This document shows, one piece after another, positions 1-6,541 of a DNA stretch of 6,541 bases. Location: positions 1 to 6,541 of the forward strand of contig JAAZYZ010000025.1 of the NCBI GenBank assembly GCA_014239355.1, given 5' to 3'. The translations under genes and the position numbers were made by a program. A model generated the notes under the pieces. The model ran no database searches, was not told the DNA's origin, and was given only the letters and a program-made list of their open reading frames with translations. The DNA is from Fidelibacterota bacterium. Lineage in GTDB: Bacteria; Marinisomatota; Marinisomatia; SCGC-AAA003-L08; TMED6. Every line of letters starts with the position of its first letter. Within the stretch, counting starts at the first letter, position 1.

Positions 1-3000
1 ATAATCAGCAACTAAAGCATCTTGCGTTAGTTCTAACTCAAAACCTAGATCATGAATAAGAGTTAATTCTACTGCTCCAAGATATCCATCAGATGTAATA
101 TCAACACCTTCTGATGTCTCATACATCATAGCTGATGTAGCGTCAAATGAATGACCTAAACCTAAAATTATATTAAGAAGTAAAGTAACATCTAATACAT
201 TAATTAATCCATCTGAATTTATATCAGCTGTTTCTAAATCTTCATCTGCACTACCTAATATCATACTTACCATTAAAATTACATCAAGCACATTAAGTAG
301 TTCATCACCATTGGTATCACCAATAATTATATCTGATTCAACATAAACTGGTGGAAATATAATATCATCTATAAATGCTGCATCTAAACAATCAGTATTA
401 ATACAGTCTGTAGAACCACCTCCATTATCTTTAACATAAGACCATCTAAATTCAGTCATACCAGGAGATACCATATAACTTGCATATGTCCATGGACTGC
501 TTCCATCTGAATTAGTTTGAAATTCTCCAACTTGCTGTCCATTAATAAAAAATAGTAGACCATCATAAAAATAGTTTCCTGATGGACTATACTCTGCAGA
601 TACCCTATAATAAAATTCAATCATACCTTCTTGTGTTACATCAAGAGTTACACTAACATCACTAGTTTGAAGATTATTAATCTCACCAGATTTAAATGAA
701 TATATACCAGTATTCGCATCTTCATCTGATACATTCCAAGGACTAAGTGAAGCATTATTCCATTCTAAATCTAAACCAGATTCAAAATCAGCTGTTACTT
801 GGCCAATAGGTAATTCCGTACTTATTTCATGATGATAATCAGTATTAAGCTGATTAACTAATACGGTTATTTCACCCATAGAACCTACTGGAGCAGAGGC
901 ACTTACCGTAATATCAACTATTAATTGTTCTACATTGTTACCTTCAACCATATCCCAATAATAAGCATTACCAAATTCAATATTTGAAAAAGATAAATAT
1001 GGACCAACTTCAATATCGACCATTGGATAGTTAATTGGAGCACCACCTTCATTAATCATTGTAAAAACAACAGATGATGTAGCGCCAGGTTGAAGGTCTC
1101 CACTTACACTAAGTAAGTTAATTTCTGGAGCCATAGCCATACTCATAAATGAATGATTCCATTCATGTTCACCCGAAACTAGATTAACATTAAATTCTAT
1201 AAGATGTCCATTTGGAATGTTGCTTGATATTTCAGCTGTAAAACCATCCACAACTATTGAATCACCTGCTGAAATATTAACTGTTTCTGTATTATCAGTT
1301 AAAACTACATGCTGATCTTCAGTAGTTAAAGTAATAATCAATTCATCAGCTGGGTCACTTCCAACATTTTCTAATGTAATAGATATTTGATTCGGATTAC
1401 CATACATTAATTGTTCTGTAAAAGAATCCATCATAACATAAGGCCCCTCAGGAGCAAGGACTGTAATTTCTGCCTCATAATTAATAGCATTAAAACCTGT
1501 AATCATAAGATCAAAAACTCCTGGTGTATCAGAAATAGATGAAACATCTAAGTCAATCATACCAAATTGATTTGCATAACCAGATGCTAATAGTTCTCCA
1601 TTTGCTGAAATAGCAGCTAAAGCACCTGATAAACCTGTACTAATCTGAAAATTTGTTGTACCCACTAATATTACATCGTCATGTACAACATTCATACTAG
1701 TAGGTTCATCTGTTCTAAATACTAAAGATGGATCACCAAATAAGGTCCAATATCTTGTTTCATTTTGTCCACCAGTACCTTGAGCATCATTCATATGTAA
1801 ACATCCATTGGTAGTAATTCCACCAATAGTTCTAGTTTTATGTCCCATAGGTGGTTGTCCATTTAATCCATTATAAGATTCTGTTATAATTTTATTCATA
1901 GCCCATTGACCATGCATAGGAGGTTCCCATGATTGAGATATTGTCGAACCTAAATGAGCAATACCTCCTGAAGGAGCTCCATTATGTGTTGCTCGTTGCC
2001 ATGCTTCTGTAAAACATTCATTTGTACTATTAAATTCACCTACATTACATCCAACAGTAATAACAAATGGAAGTTTGTCCACATTAGTTAATTGATTAAT
2101 TTGACTTGTACTAAGTGATGCGCCATTACCCCAACCACCTATTGATCCATGACCAGTGTAATTTATAATTCCAACACCTGAATTGATTGTATTGATTCCT
2201 CCTTGATCAGATCCTCCACTTCCATCATATTCATAATAATAATCATCATAGGTAAATGGAGATAAAACTGTTTCCCATAGAAAATCATTGAATTCATCAT
2301 CATCCATTCCACCATAACCAGGACCCTGATTTGATGCAAAACCAGCAGCATTATTAAAATAATCACCACTATTTCTTTGTTCATATTCTAAACTACGTTG
2401 AACTTGTGTTGCAATATGAGCAGGAGTACTTCCAGAAAAACGCCCAATAATTACCTCTGCATACACATCATTTCCTGAAATAAAACCATAACTTGGGTCT
2501 GAAGCAGAACCACTATATAGTGGAGATGTTACTTGTGCATAATCACCTACAAGTAAAACAAAAGTTAATCCATTGTTATTATAATAATCTACAATGTAAT
2601 CCTTAATCGCAGTTGAACTTGTTCCTGTTGTAGAAGTTGAAACTAATTCAGTTGGAACACCTATTTTATTTTTCCAGTCAACAAAAGGTGTCATGTCACT
2701 CATAAAGGCACTATTTGAAATAACTAACATATTACCTTGATCCATTAAATATTGAAATCTAGTATCATTAGCATAATTAATAAAATGTTCTTTATATATT
2801 TCATCATAATTAGAAGATAATTTGATAGAATCACTAACTCTTTGTACTGTATTATTAGTAGATAAGCCCTCAGATGTCACATCAACGATAATCTCACTAT
2901 AAACTCTAAGCGTTCTTGTAACAGGGTTGTACTGGAAAGGATTGATTGAAACTGTTTGTCCTCTTAAATCTCTTAAGATATAAGGTTCTCCTAATTCAGA

Positions 3001-3441
3001 TATAGAAGATGGATAAAATTCATTTTTTTTGTACGCATCACTATAAGTTAAAGCTACATCTTGAGGGTCAATCTCTCTATTTAAATTTCCTTTAGAAGGA
3101 ATGACAAATATATTTTCATAATCCTGATATTTATAAGAAATAATATTAACTGATGTTTTAGATTGATCAGGTATAATTATTGATTTAGACATATTATGCA
3201 AATCAGGATAACCTTGATTTAATATAGACGCTCCATTCTCAGATCTAATTTTATAACTAATAGCATTAGAATCTGAAGATGGAATTAAATGGAACCCATC
3301 CATAGTAAATTTAATTTTTGTTGTGTTAATATCAGAACTAAGCACATCAAAGTTCATAGGCGTCGGTATAGGCGAGTTAATATCCTGCCATGTATTAGGC
3401 ATTAAAAATGCTAATAATAAAAATAAAATTGTCTTTCTCAT
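1..3441 (-). CDS. Secreted gingipain-like C25 cysteine peptidase with dockerin-like repeats (C-terminus outside window)
   Basis: The frame is open for 1147 codons with no stop. The ATG is fixed by an in-frame TAG two codons upstream and a Shine-Dalgarno. Residues 1-19 (MRKTILFLLLAFLMPNTWQ) form a signal peptide. Residues ~20-235 resemble the C25 propeptide. Residues ~236-577 are the catalytic domain, with GNDVYAEVIIGRFSG (323-337), NYTGHGS (catalytic His431), VGCNVGEF (catalytic Cys465) and a closing FGDPSL (568-573). The His-Cys spacing of 34 is close to that of RgpB (H211/C244). Then come an Ig-like segment (~578-662), two more beta-sandwich segments (~663-772, ~773-883), a jelly-roll/MAM-like domain (~884-1032, ending AFIDDIIF), two dockerin-like repeats (1042-1094) and a segment (~1113 onward) typical of Neomarinimicrobiota exoproteins. 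A sorting domain probably follows beyond the window. The protein is inferred to be an exported or surface endopeptidase. Arg versus Lys specificity cannot be read from the sequence. It is transcribed divergently from the cyclase gene. Confidence 0.9.
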   Translation of the reverse strand, partial: MRKTILFLLLAFLMPNTWQDINSPIPTPMNFDVLSSDINTTKIKFTMDGFHLIPSSDSNAISYKIRSENGASILNQGYPDLHNMSKSIIIPDQSKTSVNIISYKYQDYENIFVIPSKGNLNREIDPQDVALTYSDAYKKNEFYPSSISELGEPYILRDLRGQTVSINPFQYNPVTRTLRVYSEIIVDVTSEGLSTNNTVQRVSDSIKLSSNYDEIYKEHFINYANDTRFQYLMDQGNMLVISNSAFMSDMTPFVDWKNKIGVPTELVSTSTTGTSSTAIKDYIVDYYNNNGLTFVLLVGDYAQVTSPLYSGSASDPSYGFISGNDVYAEVIIGRFSGSTPAHIATQVQRSLEYEQRNSGDYFNNAAGFASNQGPGYGGMDDDEFNDFLWETVLSPFTYDDYYYEYDGSGGSDQGGINTINSGVGIINYTGHGSIGGWGNGASLSTSQINQLTNVDKLPFVITVGCNVGEFNSTNECFTEAWQRATHNGAPSGGIAHLGSTISQSWEPPMHGQWAMNKIITESYNGLNGQPPMGHKTRTIGGITTNGCLHMNDAQGTGGQNETRYWTLFGDPSLVFRTDEPTSMNVVHDDVILVGTTNFQISTGLSGALAAISANGELLASGYANQFGMIDLDVSSISDTPGVFDLMITGFNAINYEAEITVLAPEGPYVMMDSFTEQLMYGNPNQISITLENVGSDPADELIITLTTEDQHVVLTDNTETVNISAGDSIVVDGFTAEISSNIPNGHLIEFNVNLVSGEHEWNHSFMSMAMAPEINLLSVSGDLQPGATSSVVFTMINEGGAPINYPMVDIEVGPYLSFSNIEFGNAYYWDMVEGNNVEQLIVDITVSASAPVGSMGEITVLVNQLNTDYHHEISTELPIGQVTADFESGLDLEWNNASLSPWNVSDEDANTGIYSFKSGEINNLQTSDVSVTLDVTQEGMIEFYYRVSAEYSPSGNYFYDGLLFFINGQQVGEFQTNSDGSSPWTYASYMVSPGMTEFRWSYVKDNGGGSTDCINTDCLDAAFIDDIIFPPVYVESDIIIGDTNGDELLNVLDVILMVSMILGSADEDLETADINSDGLINVLDVTLLLNIILGLGHSFDATSAMMYETSEGVDITSDGYLGAVELTLIHDLGFELELTQDALVADY
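160..318 (-). repeat. Pair of dockerin-type calcium-binding repeats within the C25 peptidase
   Basis: Two 22-residue repeats start 31 residues apart, at residues 1042 and 1073. The first begins DTNGDELLNVLD and the second DINSDGLINVLD. Each continues with a hydrophobic helix ending in ILG. Asp/Asn at loop positions 1, 3, 5 and 12 match the dockerin I / EF-hand-like calcium loop. The first loop has Glu where Gly is usual at position 6; the second is canonical. Dockerins bind cohesins in cellulosomes. In non-cellulosomal marine bacteria such pairs occur widely in secreted proteins, and their partner is generally unknown. No cohesin-like domain is visible in this window. Confidence 0.8.
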
Positions 3442-3448
3442 AAGCTAT

Positions 3449-3454
3449 TCCCTT
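3449..3454 (-). promoter_or_regulatory. Shine-Dalgarno of the C25 peptidase
   Basis: The minus strand reads AAGGGA, seven bases before the ATG at 3441. With the in-frame TAG immediately upstream, it fixes the start codon and therefore the signal peptide. Confidence 0.7.
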
Positions 3455-3488
3455 ATATATTCAATTAGTTTCAATTTAATTTAAAATA

Positions 3489-3518
3489 ATTATATAATAT
3501 AATGTATATAAAAATCAA
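3489..3518 (-). promoter_or_regulatory. Candidate promoter of the C25 peptidase
   Basis: On the minus strand a TTGATT (-35-like, 4 of 6 to the sigma70 consensus, 3518-3513) is followed after 18 bases by a perfect TATAAT (3494-3489), about 48 bases before the start codon. The region is so A+T-rich that such matches can occur by chance. If the organism uses a Bacteroidota-type sigma factor, this consensus would not apply. Confidence 0.3.
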
Positions 3519-3521
3519 TTA

Positions 3522-3550
3522 TTTACATAATGTTACAAACATAAAATAAT
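3522..3550 (+). promoter_or_regulatory. Candidate promoter of the diguanylate cyclase
   Basis: TTTACA (3522-3527, 5 of 6 to TTGACA) and AATAAT (3545-3550, 5 of 6 to TATAAT) are separated by exactly 17 bases. This would give a leader of roughly 60 bases before the ATG at 3620. It sits back-to-back with the candidate minus-strand promoter, leaving only three bases between the two -35 elements, so one regulator bound here could affect both genes. Base composition makes this tentative. Confidence 0.3.
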
Positions 3551-3619
3551 TGTAATATAGTTCACACTTTTATATAATAAATAACATTATATTTTAAGCA
3601 ATTATAAATAAATAAAATT

Positions 3620-5101
3620 ATGAGTTTAAAAAAACCAAGAAAAAATATATATAAAATTCTTGATTCAGCATCACATATGAAAGGTGTGTTAAATGCTGTT
3701 AATGAAGGGGTTATAACATTTAATGCTAATCTAAAAATTGTAATGATTAATAGATTTGCCTTAAATCTATGGGGATATAGTAGAGATCAAATATTAGGAG
3801 AGCCCCTAACAAAGCTTATTGCAAAACCTTATTCAGGTATTATACAAAAATACTCTAAAAATAAAATTATAGGTGAAAAATTAAATTCACTAAATAATAA
3901 TTTAGAAATATATGGCATTAAACAAAATAATCACAAATTTCCAATTAGTCTAAATTTTGTAGAAAACAAAATTGAAAAAGAAATTTATTATACAGTTGCT
4001 ATTACAGATTTAACTAATATTGTTAGAAACAAAGAAATACAAAACTGTATATTAAAAATATCAAATTCCGTTAGAATATCAACAAATATAAAAGAATTAT
4101 ATAAAGATATTATTGAAAATTTAAATATTCTAATTCCTACTAAAGACTTTACAATATCTTTAATTATTGATGATAAAAAAGTTGAAGAATACAGTTGTAG
4201 TCCTAAAAAAGAAGTTAAATGTAGTAAAAAAAATATAAAGGGAAATATAATAGAAACCTCAATAAAAAATAGAACAGCACTAATTTATGGAAAAGAAGAA
4301 ATTCAATATCTGAAAGATAAAAAGAAACTTAATAAAAGTACAAAAACTCCTAATTCTTATATTGCATCACCTCTTATTATTGGAAATGAAATTATAGGAG
4401 TTGTATCTATTAAAAGTTTTGATAAAAACATTACATATGATGATAATCAGTTAACAATCTTAAAGATTATATCAGATCAAATAGCAATGGCTGTTGATAA
4501 GGTTAAATCAGTTGAAGAAATGCACTATTTAGCCTATTATGATAAAATGACTAGACTCCCAAATAGAACATTATTTAATGACCGTGCAAAAATAGCATTC
4601 AAAAATGCAGCAAGAACTAAAGAAAAATATGTAGTATTATTTTTAGACCTTGATGAATTCAAAATGGTAAATGATACCATGGGACACAATGCTGGTGACC
4701 AATTATTAAAAACTGTTTCAAAAAGAATTGTAAAATCTGTAAGAGAAGGAGATACTATTAGCCATTGGGGAGGTGATGAATTCACAATTTTATCAAAAAT
4801 AAAGAATGTAGATGATAATAAATATTTATGTGAAAGAATTTTAAAGAATATTAAAGAAAAAATTATTATAAATCGTAAAAAAATAAGTTGTACAGTAAGT
4901 ATTGGTGGAGCTATCTATCCAATTGATGGAGATAATATTGATGATTTAGTACAAAAAGCAGATATGGCAATGTATGTTTCAAAAACTCAAGGGAAAGATA
5001 ATTATACTTTGTACAATAATGAAATTAATGAAAAAATGATAGAAAAACTTAATTTAGAAATTCAAGTTAGAAAAAAAATACATCAAATAACTGAAAAATA
5101 A
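3620..5101 (+). CDS. Soluble PAS-GAF-GGDEF diguanylate cyclase
   Basis: This gene is complete at 493 residues and is predicted to make c-di-GMP from two GTP. There is no signal peptide or membrane segment, so the protein is cytosolic. Residues ~21-132 form a PAS sensor domain (VNEGVITFNANLKIVMIN, then FALNLWGYSRDQILGEP). Residues ~143-294 form a GAF domain (ASPLIIGNEIIGVVSI). Residues ~302-475 form the GGDEF domain. It has DKMTRLPNR (308-316), FLDLDEFKMVND with the metal-binding Asp343, GHNAGDQLL, and an intact GGDEF at 384-388. An RxxD site (R375, D378) lies exactly five residues before GGDEF, so product inhibition by c-di-GMP is expected. The last ~25 residues resemble a GGDEF-EAL linker, yet no EAL domain follows. 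The protein is lysine-rich (about 67 K). No Shine-Dalgarno precedes the ATG. The ligands of PAS and GAF are unknown; no heme or FAD signature was recognised. Confidence 0.93.
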   Translation: MSLKKPRKNIYKILDSASHMKGVLNAVNEGVITFNANLKIVMINRFALNLWGYSRDQILGEPLTKLIAKPYSGIIQKYSKNKIIGEKLNSLNNNLEIYGIKQNNHKFPISLNFVENKIEKEIYYTVAITDLTNIVRNKEIQNCILKISNSVRISTNIKELYKDIIENLNILIPTKDFTISLIIDDKKVEEYSCSPKKEVKCSKKNIKGNIIETSIKNRTALIYGKEEIQYLKDKKKLNKSTKTPNSYIASPLIIGNEIIGVVSIKSFDKNITYDDNQLTILKIISDQIAMAVDKVKSVEEMHYLAYYDKMTRLPNRTLFNDRAKIAFKNAARTKEKYVVLFLDLDEFKMVNDTMGHNAGDQLLKTVSKRIVKSVREGDTISHWGGDEFTILSKIKNVDDNKYLCERILKNIKEKIIINRKKISCTVSIGGAIYPIDGDNIDDLVQKADMAMYVSKTQGKDNYTLYNNEINEKMIEKLNLEIQVRKKIHQITEK

Positions 5102-5144
5102 ATTTCTAAAAGTAACAATATGTAATAAAGTTATATCAATTATG

Positions 5145-5175
5145 TTATAATCTAATTAATTGAATTAGATTATAA
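5145..5175. promoter_or_regulatory. Perfect 13-bp inverted repeat with 5-base loop; terminator or operator
   Basis: The left arm TTATAATCTAATT (5145-5157) and right arm AATTAGATTATAA (5163-5175) are perfectly complementary around AATTG. The repeat lies 44 bases after the cyclase stop and 35 bases before the protease ATG. It could form an RNA hairpin ending the cyclase transcript, but the stem is almost pure A/T and no U-run follows the right arm, so it is a poor intrinsic terminator. Each arm carries or abuts a plus-strand TATAAT (5146-5151 and 5171-5176), so an operator overlapping the protease promoter is equally plausible. No convincing -35 element was found for either hexamer. Confidence 0.5.
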
Positions 5176-5195
5176 TAGAAGCCAAGCTAAATTTA

Positions 5196-5201
5196 AAGGA
5201 G
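5196..5201 (+). promoter_or_regulatory. Shine-Dalgarno of the lysyl-endopeptidase-like protease
   Basis: AAGGAG, within AAAGGAGA, lies nine bases before the ATG at 5211. It is a near-consensus ribosome binding site that fixes the start ahead of a clear signal peptide. Confidence 0.8.
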
Positions 5202-5210
5202 AACTAACAA

Positions 5211-6541
5211 ATGAAGTACTTAAATCTTATTTTAATATTATTTACTTTATCTTTTTCACAAATTCAATATGCTGGTTCGCCTATTTATCAGCCAAATAAT
5301 GAAAAAATCAATTTTATAACAATAGATCATGATAATTTAATTGAGTATGATTTGCACCCTATGGTAGTTCATTACGCTCATGAATATGCTGTTGATGTAA
5401 ACGTTCCACAATTAGCAACAAAAATTGTTGGTCCATATAAAACAACTTTTTATTTGGGAATTGAGTCTCCAGGCGCAATGTCAATTGGATTTCATTTTAA
5501 TGAATTTCAGCTTACTAATCATACAGAAATGTTTATCTATGATGAAGAAGAATCTATGTATATCGGGTCATTTAATTCTAAAAATAATGATTTTACTGGA
5601 GAAAAATCAACTGCAGTAGTAAAAAGTGATAGAGTAATAATTGAATTAACTGTTCCAAATAATGAGGTTAGAGATTTAGCTCTTAATATGTCAATTGTTA
5701 CACATGATTTTCTTGATTTTATGAACTTTTATGGAGATCAAACATCAGATAGAGTGGATTGCAATGACAATGTAGCATGTTCATCTGGAGATGATTGGAG
5801 AGATGAAATCGATGGAGTCGTACTTGTAAGTGGTAATGGTGGTTTATGTTCAGCTTCATTAATTAATAATACAAATTTTGATAAAACACCATATATCGTA
5901 TATGCAGCTCATTGTAATGGTGGCGGATCAAATACAATATATTTTAATTATCAATCTTATTCATGCAATGGAACTCAACCTCAAGGTTATAATACTATGA
6001 GTGGAACTCAAAACTTATGGGTTGGTAATTTTAGCAATAATGATGGTGCTTTAATTAGATTAAATAATAATGTACCTAATGCATATAGTCCATATTATAA
6101 TGGCTGGAACAAATCATCAGCTAATCCTGGTAATGATGTAGTGGGGATTCATCATCCAGATGCTTGGATAAAAAAAATATCTTATAATGCAACAGGTATG
6201 TCTTCTAGTGGAAATTGGTGGGATTTTAGATATAATAGTGGAAGAGTTATCCCAGGGTCTTCTGGTTCTCCAATGTTTGATTCTGCTAAAAGAATAAGAG
6301 GAATGGCAAGCTATATTTATACTGATTACTGTAGCCCTTCTCCTGATTGTTACTGTTCTCAAACTTACTATCATGGGTATGCTAAATTTTCAGCTGCATG
6401 GAATTATATGGATCAATATCTAGACCCTCTTAATACAAATGAAACTTATATAGATGGAACACGAGATGGAATTGTAGATGTTCTAGGATGTACAGATCCA
6501 AATGCAGATAATTATGATCCAGATGCTACAATAGATGATGG
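5211..6541 (+). CDS. Secreted trypsin-fold serine protease, lysyl-endopeptidase-like (C-terminus outside window)
   Basis: The frame is open for 443 complete codons and runs off the window. Residues 1-~21 (MKYLNLILILFTLSFSQIQYA) form a signal peptide. No lipobox Cys is present, so export rather than lipidation is expected. Residues ~22-185 are a probable propeptide or beta-rich N-terminal domain. The protease domain spans ~190-405. It has YAAHC with catalytic His234, NNDGALIRL with Asp278, and PGSSGSPMF with Ser351, so the S1 triad is complete and in the right order. GIHHPDAWIKKIS (312-324) matches the HHP...KKIS segment I recall from lysyl endopeptidases (Achromobacter protease I type), which suggests cleavage after Lys, though the specificity residues were not verified. 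Cys residues at 184, 190, 213, 235, 252, 374, 380 and 382 suggest disulfides. At 426 begins GCTDPNADNYDPDATIDDG, a calcium-loop-like tail repeat common in marine exoproteins. More repeats or a sorting domain probably follow. Confidence 0.88.
   Translation, partial: MKYLNLILILFTLSFSQIQYAGSPIYQPNNEKINFITIDHDNLIEYDLHPMVVHYAHEYAVDVNVPQLATKIVGPYKTTFYLGIESPGAMSIGFHFNEFQLTNHTEMFIYDEEESMYIGSFNSKNNDFTGEKSTAVVKSDRVIIELTVPNNEVRDLALNMSIVTHDFLDFMNFYGDQTSDRVDCNDNVACSSGDDWRDEIDGVVLVSGNGGLCSASLINNTNFDKTPYIVYAAHCNGGGSNTIYFNYQSYSCNGTQPQGYNTMSGTQNLWVGNFSNNDGALIRLNNNVPNAYSPYYNGWNKSSANPGNDVVGIHHPDAWIKKISYNATGMSSSGNWWDFRYNSGRVIPGSSGSPMFDSAKRIRGMASYIYTDYCSPSPDCYCSQTYYHGYAKFSAAWNYMDQYLDPLNTNETYIDGTRDGIVDVLGCTDPNADNYDPDATIDD

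Noticed and set aside
2221..2310. Repetitive ATC/ATA-rich stretch as a possible microsatellite or repeat
   Set aside because: It is in frame and encodes an Asp/Tyr-rich segment (around residues 378-407) that runs directly into the conserved NYTGHGS motif. It is explained by coding content in an A+T-rich genome.
2163..2384. Open frame of 73 codons on the minus strand inside the C25 gene
   Set aside because: It lies in another frame of the same strand as the 1147-codon gingipain-like frame, which has catalytic motifs across this span. The product is a low-complexity Met/Ile-rich string.
3442..3619. A small RNA or riboswitch in the divergent intergenic region
   Set aside because: The stretch is low-complexity A/T with no stable G/C-containing stems. 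In particular, I saw no c-di-GMP riboswitch-like core ahead of the cyclase.
4537..4785. Open frame of 82 codons antisense to the GGDEF domain
   Set aside because: It is antisense to well-conserved GGDEF motifs, with no recognisable domain and no ribosome binding site. It is a shadow of the real gene.
5425..5619. Open frame of 64 codons on the plus strand within the serine protease
   Set aside because: It is out of frame within the protease N-terminal region, has no SD and no recognisable content.
6117..6374. Open frame of 85 codons antisense to the catalytic serine region
   Set aside because: The opposite strand carries the GSSGSP motif in a clear protease frame, and the antisense product has no family resemblance.

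Overview
The window is strongly A+T-rich and looks like a chromosomal fragment from an uncultured marine bacterium. The best guess is Candidatus Neomarinimicrobiota (Marinimicrobia/SAR406), with a marine Bacteroidota-like lineage as the alternative. The clues are a gingipain-type (C25) secreted protease ending in paired dockerin-like repeats of the form D-x-N-x-D-x-x-x-N-V-L-D, a following segment of the 'ITSDGYLGAVELTL' type, and a second secreted protease carrying the 'GCTDPNADNYDPDATIDDG' tail motif. The lineage call rests on recalled family patterns, not on a search.

Layout: (1) 1-3441, minus strand: a large secreted C25 cysteine peptidase, open for 1147 codons and cut at its C-terminal end by the window edge. 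(2) 3442-3619: a short, very A+T-rich divergent intergenic region with candidate back-to-back promoters. (3) 3620-5101, plus strand: a complete soluble PAS-GAF-GGDEF diguanylate cyclase with intact catalytic motifs and an RxxD inhibitory site. Its C-terminus looks like the linker that normally leads into an EAL domain, but the EAL domain is absent. (4) 5102-5210: intergenic, with a perfect 13-bp inverted repeat and a strong Shine-Dalgarno. (5) 5211-6541, plus strand: a secreted trypsin-fold protease of the lysyl-endopeptidase type with an intact His/Asp/Ser triad, cut at its C-terminal end by the window edge.

Two secreted peptidases of unrelated folds therefore flank a c-di-GMP synthesis gene. 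Both look like enzymes for extracellular protein breakdown by a particle- or polymer-degrading heterotroph. The cyclase could tie this to a surface or biofilm state, but adjacency is the only evidence for a link. I see no RNA genes, mobile elements, CRISPR arrays or broken genes. I do not see a clear previously undescribed system. The most unusual points are the EAL-linker-like tail of the cyclase, the palindrome before the second protease, and the contrast in translation-initiation signals between the cyclase and the two protease genes.
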